From Planctomycetota bacterium (lineage in GTDB: Bacteria; Planctomycetota; Planctomycetia; Pirellulales; UBA1268): a stretch of 64,000 nt of DNA. A program made the position numbers and the translations under genes. This document shows positions 28,927-42,400 of the stretch, one piece after another. Location of the stretch: positions 294,694 through 358,693 of the forward strand of contig QWOQ01000007.1 of assembly GCA_003669585.1 (NCBI GenBank), given 5' to 3'. Position 1 is the first letter of the stretch. Each line of letters begins with the position of its first letter. The notes under the pieces are model-generated. The model saw only the letters and a list, made by a program, of their open reading frames with translations. It did no database searches and was not told where the DNA came from.

Positions 28927-30078
28927 TTGACCGCCAATCAAAAAGAGGAAAGTAAACCCGATGCTACGCCAGAAAGCGATGCTCATGCACTGCCACCTCT
29001 GCGAAGCGTGCATACCGAAAGCTTCCCCCTCATATTAGCCGAGATGCGTTCTTCCCTTGCTGTAACCACCTATCAAGCCGGGAAGTTGGTTTTTCTCAGA
29101 CCGCAAGATGGCAAACTGAACACCCACTTCCGGGCATTTGATTCACCTATGGGCCTGGCTGCCAATCATCAGATTCTTTCTATTGGCACACTAGGGCATA
29201 TTTCCCACTTCCGCAACATGCCAGCAGTTGCGCAAAAATGCGAACCACTCGGCCAAGTCGATGCCTGTTATATGCCCCGCGATTCGCACACTACAGGCGA
29301 TATTCTTGTCCACGAAATGGCGTATGGCGACAACAATGAACTTTGGGTTGTGAACACCCGTTTTTCATGCTTGTGCACCTTGGATACTGTCAACAGCTTT
29401 GTACCCCGCTGGAAACCACGCTTCATCACCGGATATTCCCCGAATGATCGCTGCCATCTCAATGGCATAGGTATGGTTGATGGAAAACCGAAATATGTTA
29501 CCGCCCTAGGCGAGACAAACACACCCATGGGTTGGCGAGCCAATAAAAAAGATGGTGGCATTTTGATAGATGTGCCCAGTAACGAAATCATCACGCGCAA
29601 TCTTTCCATGCCCCACTCGCCCCGCTGGCACAACGGGCAACTCTGGGTGCTCGAATCTGGCAAAGGCACTCTCTCTCTTGTGGATCTTCAAACAGGCAAG
29701 CATGAGGCTATCGCAACAGTTCCCGGCTTCACCCGGGGCTTGGATTTTTATGGCCCCCTTGCTTTTATCGGGCTATCCCAGGTAAGGGAAACCGCAGTTT
29801 TCAGTGGCATACCCATCACCGACCAAAACATTGAACGCAACAGCGGAGTTTGGGTTATCAATATCCAAACAGGGCAGGTCGTTGCCTTTGTGAAGTTTGA
29901 AGATGCGCTGCAGGAAATCTTTGCAGTCCAGATTCTTCAAGGCATTATCAGCCCAGACCTCGTCAATGATCAACTTGAAATGATCCATAGCTCTTACGAA
30001 TTGCCCGATGAAGCTATGAAGTTTGTGGAAATACCTAAGCCTGAACCTGAATCAAAAGAAGAGAAAGCTAAACCCTAG
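28927..30078 (+). CDS. TIGR03032-like uncharacterised protein
   Basis: A 383-aa protein that I match to the TIGR03032 group of conserved proteins of unknown role. It shows LAVTTYQAGKLVFLR, RAFDSPMGLA, DACYMPRDSHTTGDILVHEMAYG, ELWVVNTRFSCLCTLD, SFVPRWKPRFIT, DRCHLNGIGM and SMPHSPRWHNGQLWVLESGKG blocks, consistent with a beta-propeller-like fold. There is no signal peptide. The TTG start at 28927 is set by a strong AGGAGG six bases upstream; no suitable ATG exists near it. Codon use is more AT-rich than in the island to its left. An internally deleted IS3 element begins 5 bp after the stop, and the giant surface protein gene converges from the other side. Confidence 0.8.
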   Translation: MTANQKEESKPDATPESDAHALPPLRSVHTESFPLILAEMRSSLAVTTYQAGKLVFLRPQDGKLNTHFRAFDSPMGLAANHQILSIGTLGHISHFRNMPAVAQKCEPLGQVDACYMPRDSHTTGDILVHEMAYGDNNELWVVNTRFSCLCTLDTVNSFVPRWKPRFITGYSPNDRCHLNGIGMVDGKPKYVTALGETNTPMGWRANKKDGGILIDVPSNEIITRNLSMPHSPRWHNGQLWVLESGKGTLSLVDLQTGKHEAIATVPGFTRGLDFYGPLAFIGLSQVRETAVFSGIPITDQNIERNSGVWVINIQTGQVVAFVKFEDALQEIFAVQILQGIISPDLVNDQLEMIHSSYELPDEAMKFVEIPKPEPESKEEKAKP

Positions 30079-30083
30079 AGATG

Positions 30084-30441
30084 TGACCTGCCCTTATGAT
30101 TGACGCAATGACGCCAGTTTTTAGTTAGGTTTTGCCCTCCATTTTCTCTCCAATAGACCAGTCCCGCCTGGAGACGCCGGGGGCGCGGTATCCCACCTAT
30201 CATTGGCACAGAGTTCACTGTGCGGCCGGATCGTGCCGGTGTGCTGCCGCCACCGCACGAAGAGCACCGTTGGCCTCGAGCAGCGTATCAAACGCTTTCC
30301 GCTGGAGCAGTTCGTCTCGGAGCATAGGGGATGATCTGCTCGGCGGGTTCTTTCTTTCCGCGTGGCATTGAATGTCCTCCTTTGGTTTTCACACTGACAG
30401 AATCTCTCTGGAAGTGGTGCCGCTATAAGGGGGGCAGGTCA
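30084..30441 (-). mobile_element. Internally deleted IS3-family element (MITE-like)
   Basis: A 358-bp unit bounded by inverted repeats: TGACCTGCCCTTAT at 30084-30097 and, inverted, TGACCTGCCCCCCTTATAG at the right end. On the minus strand it starts with GGAGG, 7 nt and ATG (30368) encoding MPRGKKEPAEQIIP, the start of an IS3 OrfA. It then jumps to LRDELLQRKAFDTLLEAN and, after a frameshift, WRQHTGTIRPHSEL, the end of OrfB. About 1 kb including the DDE core is therefore missing. It cannot move without a helper element. No matching target duplication is obvious. Confidence 0.8.
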
Positions 30442-30479
30442 GTTTGTCTCTATGGTTTCTGACACCTTTTCTGACAACG

Positions 30480-33400
30480 TCAAAGGGTGGCAAAAACCTT
30501 CTTTCGTAGCGTTGACGACGATATCTGGTCGTACGCGAGGGCGGCGAAGGCGAGGTCTTCTGCCGTGAGAGTTTTTTCCGGTGCCGCAGGTGCGGCGATG
30601 GCTAAAGAGCTTAACAATGGCACTGCCGTCACGGAGCCGATATTGATCGCCTGACCCACGTTCGGCGTCTGACCAAGGCTGACGGCATTGACGATCGCCG
30701 CCGATGCGGCGTTGTAGCGGAGCGAGTTGCTGCCGCCACCGCCATTGAGCGTGCCGGGGAAGGTGACGCTCGACGACGTCATCACGAAAGTGTCGTTGCC
30801 GGTCCCACCGATCACCGCCTCAATCGCCGTGCCGGTGTGCACGGCCGACGCCCCTAGGGTGGTGACGGTAACGCTGCCGAGGCTCACTGTGAGGGCTACG
30901 GTGACGAGCTGGAAGTTCATCGTGTCGACGCCCTCATTCGCGAGCTCGGTGATCGTGTCGTTGCCGAAAAGGTCTTCGAACGAGTAGGTGTCGTTGCCCT
31001 TACCGCCGGCGAGAATGTCGCTGCCCCAGCCCCCCTTGAGCACGTCGTTGCCGTCAAACGCAGACACCGTGTCGGCGTCGTTTCCGCCGTCGAGCAGGTC
31101 GTTCTGGCTCGAGCCCAAGAGCGTGTCGTTGCCCGCCCGGCCCTCGAACCACACCGACATCCCGCCGGCCCGCAGAGTGTCGTTCCCGGCCCCACCGATC
31201 ACGTGGCGGAGATTTACCACGCCGCCGGTGCCCGTCGCGGAGCCAACGAACTCGGCGTTGATGGCGCCGAGGTAGCTCACCGTCACGGATGACATCCAGG
31301 CCGAGAGGTCGAGAATATCCATGTCGACGAATGCCGAACCGGCCGTGGAGTAGCCGTCGAGAATGCCGGCGTATGCGGCGCCATTGGCCACACGGAAGCG
31401 ATCGGACTCTCTCGTCCCCCGGATGCGATCGATGCCTGCCGCCGTCGGCACCAAGACCGAGGAAGTGCCGTAGATCACAGCGATCGTGCCGGAGATCGTG
31501 GCTTCGATGCCGCCGCCCGATACGGAGGCGAAGTCGAGCAGGTCGGTCCCCTCCCCTGCCAACTCGTTGACCGTGTCACTCGCCACCGCCGAGGTGAACA
31601 CGTAAGAGTCGTTTCCGAACCCGCCGGAGAGGGTGTTGATGCCGCCTCCACCAAAGAGGATGTCGTCGTTCAAGCCGCCCGTGAGCGTGTCGCCGCCGTC
31701 CTCGCCGTAGAGCAGGTCGTTCCCGGCGTTGCCGGAGATGGTGTCGCCACCCGCTCCGCCGTAGATCGTGTTAGGGCCGTTGTTGCCTGTGAGCGTGTCG
31801 CCACCGGAGCCACCCGTGATATTCTCGAAGCCGGCGATGCCACCGGCGATACCGCCGGCGATGCCCGTGGCCGTGCCGGTCAGGAGGTTCACCGTCACGC
31901 CGCTCAACCACGGCGAGCCTCCGTTGCCCCCGTAGGAGAGCGTGTCTTGGCCCGTGCCGGCGTCGATCCGGGCCACCGTGGAGACGCTGTTCACGATGGA
32001 AACCAAGTCGCTGCCGCTCCCCAGCAGGATTCGCTCGACCTGATCGCCGAAGTATTGTAGAGCGAGCAGCGGGGACAATCCGGAGATCCGGGTGCCGTTG
32101 GCGGCCGAATCGACCACGGTGGTGAGGCTACCGACGACTGCCGTGAGATCGAGTACGTCGTTGACGCCGCCTGCGGCCGCCTCAACCACCCGGTCATCGA
32201 AGATTCCGGAGAAAATGTAGGTGTCGCTGTCGTTGCCGCCCGTGAGAATGTTGCGGCCGCCGCCGCCGCGGATCGTGTCGGTGCCGGCATCGCCGGCGAT
32301 CTGGTCATCATCGTCCTCGCCGCGAAGGTCGTCGGCGCCGGCGTTACCCGTGATCGTGTCCTTGCCCTGGCCGCCGAAGATCAAGTCAACCGACGTGCCT
32401 CCCTGGAGCGTGTCGTTACTACCGAGGCCGCGGAGAGTGGTCGTGCCGGCAAACGACCCGGCGTTGATTATGTTGGCGGAGGCCCCTCCGGTGAGCAGCG
32501 CGTTCTCCACGGAAGCGACCGAGTGAACCGTGCCGTCGACCGTCACCGTGGCGTTGGTGAGCGTCGAGTTGATGTCGGCCCGGATGACGAGCGTGTCGGT
32601 CCCGAGGCCACCATCGTAGTCGTCGGGGATCGCACCTGGATTCTCCGCGTAGCCACCGCCGAGCACCGTGTCGATCACGTAGAGCGTGTCGTCGCCCGCC
32701 TCGCCGAGCACGGTGTCCTGTCCGGCACCGCCCACAAGAGTGTCCTCTCCGTCGCCGCCTAAGATCACGTCGTTGCCCGCGTTACCGAAGATCGTGTCGT
32801 CTCCAGAAAGTCCAATGAGCGTATCGACTCCGTCGCCGCCGATGATTTCGTCGTTCGCGGAACCCCCCGCGATCGTGTCGTCGCCGAGGCCGCCGTCGAG
32901 CCGATTGGGAGCGGAATCACCACCCACGATTTGGTCCTGGCCGTCCTCGCCGCTGATTATGTCGCCCTGCTGGCCGCCCCGGATCTGGTCGTCGCCGGCC
33001 CGACCGCGGATCGTGTCGTTGCCGCCGATCGTCTTCACATACCAAGGCAGGCCAGTGCCGTCGTCGCCATACAGAATATCGACGTCGTTGCCGCAGCCAC
33101 CGTCGATGACGTCGTCGCCGTCCTCGAGTACGACCCAGTCGGGCACGTCACCGAAACCGACGTTCACCGACTCGGTGCCGGTGACGGTGACGCCGAAGTC
33201 GGTTCGCCCGGTGTCGAGCACCGTGGTCGCCGGAGCGACCGCGAGGCCACCGTAGGCGAAGGCGGTGGCACCCACAAGCGTGCCGATGCGGGTCACGAGG
33301 CCGGCCGCCGACGCCGCGAACGAATAGAGTCCGTTGCCGGTGCCCACCGCGACGAGATTTCCCGCCGCATTGCGTTCCAGGCCCAAGAGCATTTCGCTTA

Positions 33401-36400
33401 CGGTGCGGAAGTCGCGAACCGGCACAGAGTTGGCTCCCAGCACGGTGGTATTGAGCCGAATCAGGTATTGGGAGGAGGCCAGCTTCGCATCGAGCGTTTC
33501 CGACAACTGGCCAACGCAAACGAGGTAGACCTCGTCGGGGGCCACGACCACCGCGTCACCAACCGGATAGAGGCGGGCATTGGTCGACGTCAACAGCGGA
33601 CCCCGCGACTCCCACACGCCATCGGCAATCCTGTACAGCAGCACCTCGCCAGTCCGGGAAACGCCCAGCAACGTGGTAGCATTGAGCGTGTCGAGTGCGA
33701 CTAACGCCTGCCCCCCTGGAACCTCGCCGAGGTTCGTGAGTTCCCCGGTCGGCACGTCCATCCGCCACAGGCCCGGGACCGCCGGATTGATCGTGCTCAT
33801 GGCGATCGACGTGCCTGAAATATACGCTGTGTCGCGTGAAGTGAACGTCACGTCGCGGGCCACAAGGGTCTGGAAATCGCGGATTTTCGTGGCTGCCAGC
33901 GTGCCCACGTCGATCGTCCAGAGTGAGTTTTTGCCTAGCTGCGTCGTATAGGAGACCGCGTAGAGCGTGTCGGGAACATACACGCCACCGGGCGTGGCTT
34001 GCTGCCATGGAAACACTGGCTCCTGCACCACCGTGTAGTTGCCCGCGGCGACCGCCGTGAACCGGAAGGCTCCCTGCTCCAAGACGCCGTCGCCATCGAG
34101 GTCGATGGGAGAAGTGGTCATGGTGGCAACGATCTGGCCATCCAAAGATTTCAGCTTGACAACCTGCCCGTTGAGGCCGGGTTCGTTCAGGGTACGGGCG
34201 AGGTTCAAATCGTTTTCGTTGTGCTGCCAGACCGTACCCTGGATCGTCGAGCCTTCCGACGCCACAGAGGGTACCGACGTCAACGACGTGCTGTCGAACG
34301 AAACGGAAGCCAAGGACAGAGTCGCGACTGCCGTGATCACGAAGTCGAAGCTGAAGTCGCCGCCAGCCGCCCCGTCGCCCGAGGGAAATTGAGAACCGTT
34401 CGGGGCCACGGCCGAGGGGTTCGTCCAGTTGCCGTCGAGCATGCCGGTCGCCGACGTAACTCGGGCGGCGTCGACGATGAAGCGATAGCGACCCGACTTA
34501 AGGGCGTTGTCGCCACCGGTGACGCTGCTAGAAACCTGATAGATGAAGCGGTTAGACTGTGTGAGATCGGCGCCCAGAAAAGTCAACGCAATGGCGGTGC
34601 CAAGCGCACCCGTCGAGGAAACGGGCCGCAGCGTGGCGCCGCTTGTGGCCGTCACCCGGCCACTCACGATACAGGTCTCGAACGCGATCAGCGAGAAGTT
34701 ACCGGAGATCGGGTCGAGTTGATCGCCACCGTCGGGCACCGAATTCCAGGCGATTGCGGTGGCCGGCTTTCCGAGCAGCACCGCGTCGATCACCGGAGCG
34801 ATCGCAGGCCGTATCTGGAAGTTGTAGCTCGTCGCCGAGCCGCCGCTCACGAGCGCAGCGTCATAAAAGTCGGGCTGGACGTTAGCGCAGACCGTGGCAT
34901 CAAGGATCGCGATCCGATACTCCATCGGGAAAAGGTTCTCGAATGAATATCCGCCCTGGCTGTTCGTGACGGCCACCGGTTCTCCTGCATCGAGCACGCC
35001 GTCCTTGTCTGCGTCGAGGAAGACCGACGCGCCGACGGTCGGCACGCCCAAGTTGGTCGTGACCGTGCCGTAGAGTTTGCCGGCCTTGTAGAAGCCGAGG
35101 TTGGGCACGACCGGGGGCACGGCGCCGCCGAGCGTCACCTCCGCCATAATGCTCGCTGTCCCGGATGCCGTCCATCCTGAGGGAATCGCATCGACGACGA
35201 TCAGGTAGGTACCGGCAGGCAGCCCCGCCACCTGGGGAAGGATGACGTTTCCACCGGGGACCGATGCAACCATCATGTCGGTGTGAGTCGCCTTGTCGAC
35301 AATGCGGAGCGTCCAGCTCTCGGACGACGGAGCAAGCGGGTCGCTCAGATCGCGGACGCCGTCCGCGTCGAGATCAGCGAAGATCGTGATGGCGAGCTGG
35401 TACGGGGCGTCGGGATAGATCTCTGGGTAAAACATGACCTCGGGACCGCAGGAGCCTTCGGCTACGACGGCTGAGAATCCGCCGTGGATTGCGTCGATCA
35501 CGGGCTTTCCCGAGGCGAGGTCCTGCTGCAAAAAGGCATAGCCGACGCCGGTGGTGCCGCCGTAGACCGTGTCGGCGCCGCCGCGGGCGTAGATCCGATC
35601 GTCGCCCGGACCACCCTCAATATAGTTATCGCCGTCGCCTCCGTCGATCACGTCGTTACCGTGGCCGCCGAAGATCCGGGCGCTGCCGCCAGCCGCGATC
35701 AGGCAGTCGCTGCCCGGGCCGCCGAAGATCTCGTCGCCCCCGGAGCCCGACTCCACGTAGTCGCTCTCGAAGCCTCCCTCGATCCAGTCCTTGCCGGCGG
35801 TGCCATAGATGGTGTCGTTACCGTCGCCGCCGTAGAGCTTCGAGGAGTAGCCGCCGACCGTGCCAGTGGACGCCGCCACGGATTTTTGCGCTTCGTCGGC
35901 CGCGTAGATCGCGTCGTAGCCGGGCCCACCAAAGATCACGTTGTAGCCGGCGCCTCCTTCGATCAGATCGGCGTTGACGTCGATCGCCCCGGCGGTGATT
36001 ACCTTGGCGATGTCGTCGCCATAGATCGTGTCATTGCCATCTCGGCCAAAGATTTTATCGTTGCCTACGCCACCTTCGATCAAGTCATCTCCCTCGCCGC
36101 CGTCGAGGGTGTCGTCGCCCGCGTCGCCGAACAGGGCGTCGTTAAGCAGCCCACCCACAATCCGATCGCCGCCGTCGCCGCCCCGGATCGAGTCGATCCC
36201 CTCGATGCCCGCCTCGAACGTCGGATTGGCGACGATGAAGTCGACCATGTCGCCAACCTCGTCCTCGCCGTAGAGCTGGTCGTCGCCGTCGCCGCCGTCG
36301 ATGATGTCATAGCCACCGTAGCCCAGGATGATGTCATTTCCACCGCCGCCCGAGAGCGTGTCGGCCGCCTTGCGGCCAATGAGCTTGTCACTGCCCGCCG

Positions 36401-39400
36401 TGCCCGCGACGCTGCCCGAGTCGCCTAAGAGCGTGTTGGCGGCTTTGCCGCCCGTCAGCAGGTCGTTGCCCGGACCGCCGAAGCCCCACACGGAAATGCC
36501 GACATTCGCCGTCACGGTGATCATGTCGTTGCCGAGGCCCGCGTCGAACCAGATCGCCTGGATACCGCTAGCCAAAATCCGCTCCTCGTAGTCGTAGCCT
36601 GTGACAACGAACTCGTTGGTGCCGGAGTCAAAATCGATCGTGAACGATTCGTCGCCATCGGTGGTTTCGCCCGGCAGCACGTTGACTGCCCGCGGGCCTG
36701 CGTTCAACACTAAAGTATTGACACCCGCGGTGACGCCGTTGGAGTCGTGGTCGAACGAGGCGACCACATCGAAGAGATTCGGCTCCACGGGAGGGCAGGT
36801 GACGTAGTTGAAGTCGACGATCGTCAAGTCGAGCAGCTTGAAACTATCGCTCCAGAGCGTGACGAAACCGAATGGTGTGGAGAGGCCAATTTTGATATAG
36901 GCCTCAAAAAAGGCCTTCAGCGCTCCCTCGAAGTCGAAAATGCACTCGGGGCCCGCGAGCAGGTTACTCACGAACTCATCGAGGTGCACGCGGCCATCGC
37001 CGTCGTTGTCCTTGAGGTTCGCGCCGAGGACGCCCTCCACGCCCCCTCTCACGCCGGCCTTGGCCACAACCACGTTCAGCTCCGCACCTGCGCCAATCGT
37101 GGCGGTGAACGTCATCTCCGCCGCGTCGTTGCCCGAGGTCACGTGGTCGTCGAGGTAGACGCCGTTGAACAATTTGGTGCCGTCAAATGTGTCGCCCGAC
37201 ATTGCCTGACGGAGGCCAAATGTATCGTAGCCGACCGTGAAGTTGGTGGTGAACCGGACGCCGCCGAAGATCGTGGCAAACAGCGGTGGGAAGATCGGGA
37301 AACTCTGGCTCAGTTCGAAGCCGGCGTTCAGCGATGGCAGATGCCAACTCACGAGCGTCGCGTCACCTCCGAACAGGAATTTGAAGAGTTCAGCGCCGGG
37401 ATTCGTTATGATCGGAAACGTGAGCGAACCCTTCGTGATGTCGCTGTACGCCTTTGACACGCTGGCGGGCGCGGCGGGGTCGGTCGGTGACGAAAAGATT
37501 TGCTTGCTCAAATTGGCGACCGGCACGGTCGTCGTGAATGCCGACGAGTCGCCACTGCCGCCCAGGAGTTTGGTCGCGTTGCCCGAGAGGCCACCGAGCG
37601 AGATCTTCCCGGCGACGGCAATACTGTTTAACGCTGCGATCGTGTTCACGACCTCGTCTACGGTCTCGATGAAGGTCACGGCCGACTCGTATTCGGGGCC
37701 ACTGACCAGTCGAATCGCGTCGAGAAACGTCACGCTGCCCCCGCCCACGAGCTTGGAGAGGTCGGACACGAGTGGAATGTCGCTCGTCAGCATGTCGAGC
37801 ACCGGCTTGAGCGGCTCGACCAGGTCGTTGACGGAAGAAAAAATCTCCTGCACCGATCCATGGAGAAGGCCGCCGAGGTCGATGTAGGTGTCGGTGATCT
37901 GAAAATAAAAGTTGTTGGTCGACAGAGCGGAGAACGATACCGGGCCGCCATCCGGCGTGCCCCCAGCACCGTAGCCTAAGGCCAGCGAGAGGCCGAGACC
38001 TGGCCCGCTGATGCTGAACACGTTCGCCGTAAGATCGACCCGAACGTCAGCCTCGACCGTTCCACTAACGGTGGCGGAGGCGAACAGGCCTGGCAGCCCG
38101 GCGATGCTCGTGCTGGCCGGCAGCAGATCGAGCGCGAGCGAGGCGGTTAGATCCTCGCCGACGTGCATGTCGGCCAGCGTGAAATAGAGTGGGCCAAGCG
38201 CCATCTCTATACCGCTTGCCGGCAGCGACAGCCCGAAGTTCGCCGTCACCTCTTTATTGGAGTCGGTTTGGAGGAAGAAGCCCTTCGTGCGGCCGTAACC
38301 CAAGCCGAGGTCAACCGTGAAGCCCGCATCAAGCGTGACGTTTGCCCCGCGAATCTCGAGACCGAGGGCATCGAGCCCGAAATCGATCCGCTCTGGCCCG
38401 AGAGGAGTGCTCGTCCGGCCCGAGAGAGTGAAGTCGACGATAAACTCGTCGGAAACGCCGATGATATTGCTGAAATTGGTGTTCCAGTTTGGCGAAGCGG
38501 AGTTGATCGTCGCGCCACCGATCGTAAAAGAGAACGTCGAGGCAAAGTCAGATCCGAGGCTGTTGATTTTTTGCGTGAGCCGGTCAGAGAGCACATGCGG
38601 CGTGGTCACGAAGGGCTTGAGTCCGGTGAAAAAATCCTTGAACTTGACGAGATAACCGTCGCTTGAGAGGTCGATGTCGCCGATCAGTGGGAGGTCCTGC
38701 ACCACCTTGGTCTCGAGCACGGTCTGCAGCCCGTCGATAAACAGCAGCACGCCGTCCACCCAGCTGTCGAGATTGAAGGCCGCGGTTGAGAAAATTTTGC
38801 TCAGGCTCTGGATCGGTGAACCCACGTCTGGCACGAAGTTCACCGACACGGCGAACGGATCGGGCAGTACGGTGGTGTCGAGCGTGGCCGAGAGGGCCAG
38901 TGCGCCGAGGCCTTCCCCGTTGGGAAGAGGTCCGAGACCGAGGACGTAGATCGGAAGGTTGGCAGCGAACTTCGCGTCGGCCGTGACCACGCCTGCCCCT
39001 GAGAGCTTGAACTGGGCGGCGTCGGTGCCGGCCTTGTTGCCGAGCGAAACCGTCGCGAGCTGCTTGCCGACATCGGTTGAACCGAGCGAGACGCCCGCAA
39101 TGCCGCCGACACTCGCGGAGAGCGATACGCCGGGGCCGTCGTTGATCTCGGCTTCGAGCGAGATCGACGAGTTCGCTGTATCGAAGAAGGGGGCCGCCGT
39201 CGCAAGGTTCACTCCGAATCGACCAGCGACCTCACCGTCGAGCTTGACGAAAATGCTGCCGGTGCCGCTCACGGAGAAGGGCGTTCCGTCGCCGAGCGAG
39301 AGTGCATCGAGCGACACGCTCTCCTCGAAGCCGGTGTACTTGAGCTTCATGTCGAACACCAGCGCCTTGGCCGTGCTCGACGGGGCGGTGCCGAGGCTCG

Positions 39401-42400
39401 GCGTCACGCTCACCGACAGGCCGGCGACAGACGGAAAGAGCCCCTCGATCAAGTGTCCGAAGCCGTCGAGGCCACCGACTACAAGCCCGGAGAGGTTGAG
39501 GTTTACGAGACTCAAGCCGGAAAGCCAAGCGGAATTCTTGGTGACGTCAAAGGCAAGCAGTCGTCCGAAGCTCAGCCGGAACGTGGCCAGCGATGGGTCG
39601 GCTGGAATCGACGCGAACACGAGATTCGCCTCTACCGCCCACGCAGCAAGGTCGCGAATAAAGGAGACATCGAACCCGGGAGTGCCCGGCACCCAGCCTT
39701 CCCATCGAACCATCAGGTCGTCAAGTGACCAGGAGAGCCGCTGCAGCCGGTCGAACCCCGCAAGCGCGGAGAGCGCCGGGAGATTGGCATCGATGGCGCT
39801 GATGAAGGTACCGCCGAGACCGTTGAGACTGCCTGCCGGCCAGACGGAACCCGAAGGCCGTCCGAGAATGGCAGAAAGGTCGATCGAGTTCAGCGAGGCA
39901 AGCACATCGGTGACCCCGAGAACGTCGCCGAGCGTGCGACCGTCCCAAGGGATCTCGATGTTCCAGAGCCCCGACGTCACCAAGTAATTTGCGAACATGT
40001 CGAGCAGGGCCGGCAGGTCGTCAACCGAGAAGTCGCCAAGGTTCTCAAGCGTCTGCTCGAGTTTCACACTGGGACTGACATTGAACGTCCACGTACCTCC
40101 CGCGACTCCCGCTTGCATGCGGAGGTAAGGGACGTCGGCCGATACGGGCGCGGTTGTGAGCGGCGCGGCCTTGTAGTTGGGGTCGACAATTCCAAACACG
40201 CTCGAGGCCAACGTCTCGGGACGGACCTTGAGCTGGAAGATGCCGTCGAGCGAGGGCGCGGTCACGCTGAAGTCGGTGAGCTTCGAGACGCCAGCGTCCA
40301 TCTCGGAGAGATAGATGCGCCCGTCGTCGGCCAATCCAGTGCCGGGATCGACGAGCTTGATGGCCACGCCCGCCTTGCCTGCGACGGCCCCAGCGTAGAC
40401 GGAGAGCGCCAGTGGCCCGATCGCGGCCCCGGCCTCGAGCGATCCGCCGATCTTGAGCGACAGCGCGGCGAGCGTCTCTTCCTTCACGTAGATCCGGTCG
40501 CGGACGGAATAGCTCTCGAGCGAGATGCCGTTAATCGTGCCGCCGTGCGTGGGGGCAGCGAGCAGGCCGAGCGATAAGGGGGCCAGCGACGTCTGCACCG
40601 TGTTGGTCGAGCCCACCTTCACCGTCACCGAGGGGCCGGCGATCGAGAATGTCGAATTCGTGGAGGCGGGTGTCGTGAGATCAGTGGCCCGCAGGGCGTT
40701 GTCGACGAGCGCGACGGTCAACTTGCCGGTCGACGATGGCCCGTTCAGGAGCGTGAGCAGATCGCCGATCTTCGCCGTGCCGGCGGTCTTGTCGACCCCC
40801 AGTCCGATCAGCGTATTGAGGTCGAAGCCGAGGGTCGTGCCGTTACGAAGTTTGAATTCGAGATCGTTGCCCGAGATCAGAGCGTTCTTGGTGAGGCCGG
40901 AGCCGCCGTTGAGACTCGAAAGCAGCGTCGCGCTTGTCAGCGTGGCGAGGCCCACGGAAGAGCGGATCGCCACGCCGGCGGTGATCGTGAATGCTGCCGT
41001 GAGATCGATTGTTGCAGAACCGCGGCCCGAGACGTCGAGCGGCAGGCTGGCAGGTGCGATCTGGCCGGAATCGAAGCCCACGGTGTCGGTCAAAATGTAC
41101 GACAGTGGCATTTTCCACTCGACGGCGTCGGTCGACGAATTCCAGCCAAGTTCGAGGGTTGTCGTAGCAACGCCCAGTTTTGCGGCAAGCCCCTCGATCA
41201 CTTCGTTGATGGTGCTGAAAGACCAGTTGCCGCTGGTGTCCTTGAGGCTTGCCAGGGTTTCGTCGAGTTTACCCAGGAGTGCCTCGCCAAAGAGCGCAGC
41301 GACCGAAGTGTCGACCAGCGGCACATTGAAATTCCTACCGAGCTCCGGTACCCAGCGGCCAAGGTCGGCCAAAAAAGCCCCCACGTCGGGCGCGGTGATA
41401 TCGGCGAGTTTGTTGAAATCGAAGGCCGTCACGCCGTTTGCAAGCTTCAGGCTCGGCAACGTGAGCGTCAGAGAGGTCGGATCGAAGAGATTGCTCGATT
41501 TGATCAGGATTTCCTGCGCGGAGCCCACCTTCTGCTGGAGGCCGCCGAGGCTTTGAGAAAACGGCACTCGAATCGAGATGCCTGGGCCCGCCGCCGAGAG
41601 GCTGAAGAGCGAGCCGAGGTCGGCCGTCGCCGCTCCATCGAGCTCGCCGAGTGCCACAACGCCGTCGGCTCCTTCGGCAAGATCGATCCGCACGCGAGAG
41701 TCGAGGGAGATGTCGAGATCGGCGGGGCCGAGCCGTATGATACCGAAATTTGCCTCGACATCCTGAACGGCCGAGGCCCCCGTGGCGCTGGCCTTGGCGA
41801 ACACGTCGAAGTTGTCGAACTTGATGAAGAAGCTCTGCTCGGTGGCCAGGCCCGGCGCGAGGTCAATACCGAACTGCATCGTGCCGTCGTAACCCACGGA
41901 GACCGTGGTCTTCACATCGCCGAGTTTCAGCCCTTCGTCGAGGAGCGACGGTGTGCCGCCGGTCGATGGCGACTGTCCGAGGGAGAGTTGGTAAAGCGGC
42001 AGGGCGGTGGTGCCGGCGAGCGGAACCGAGAACCAAAGCCGCCGCGACTGGTCGGGGAGCGTTTCCACCGTGGCAGAAACGGCAGAGATCGACAGCACCG
42101 GATCGGCGGTGGCCGCCGCCATGAACGCATTCTTGACATCGAGCACGGTGATCGCGCCCGAGAGCGACACGAGCCGCTCAGCGAGGCCGGTGCGGATTTG
42201 GTCGCCGATCGGCGACAACAAGCCGATCGACTCACCGAGCGCCGCCGCCTCATCGCCGAAGAGGCCCGTCGTCTGGATCTGCGTGAGCCTTTGGGCCAAA
42301 ACGTCGATCCCGTGCACAAGCGCGAATGTCTGATCTGCCGTGAGAGGATCGGCGTCGAGAGCCGGCGTGATCGGAGTCACCACTGCAGCCAGCGATGTCG

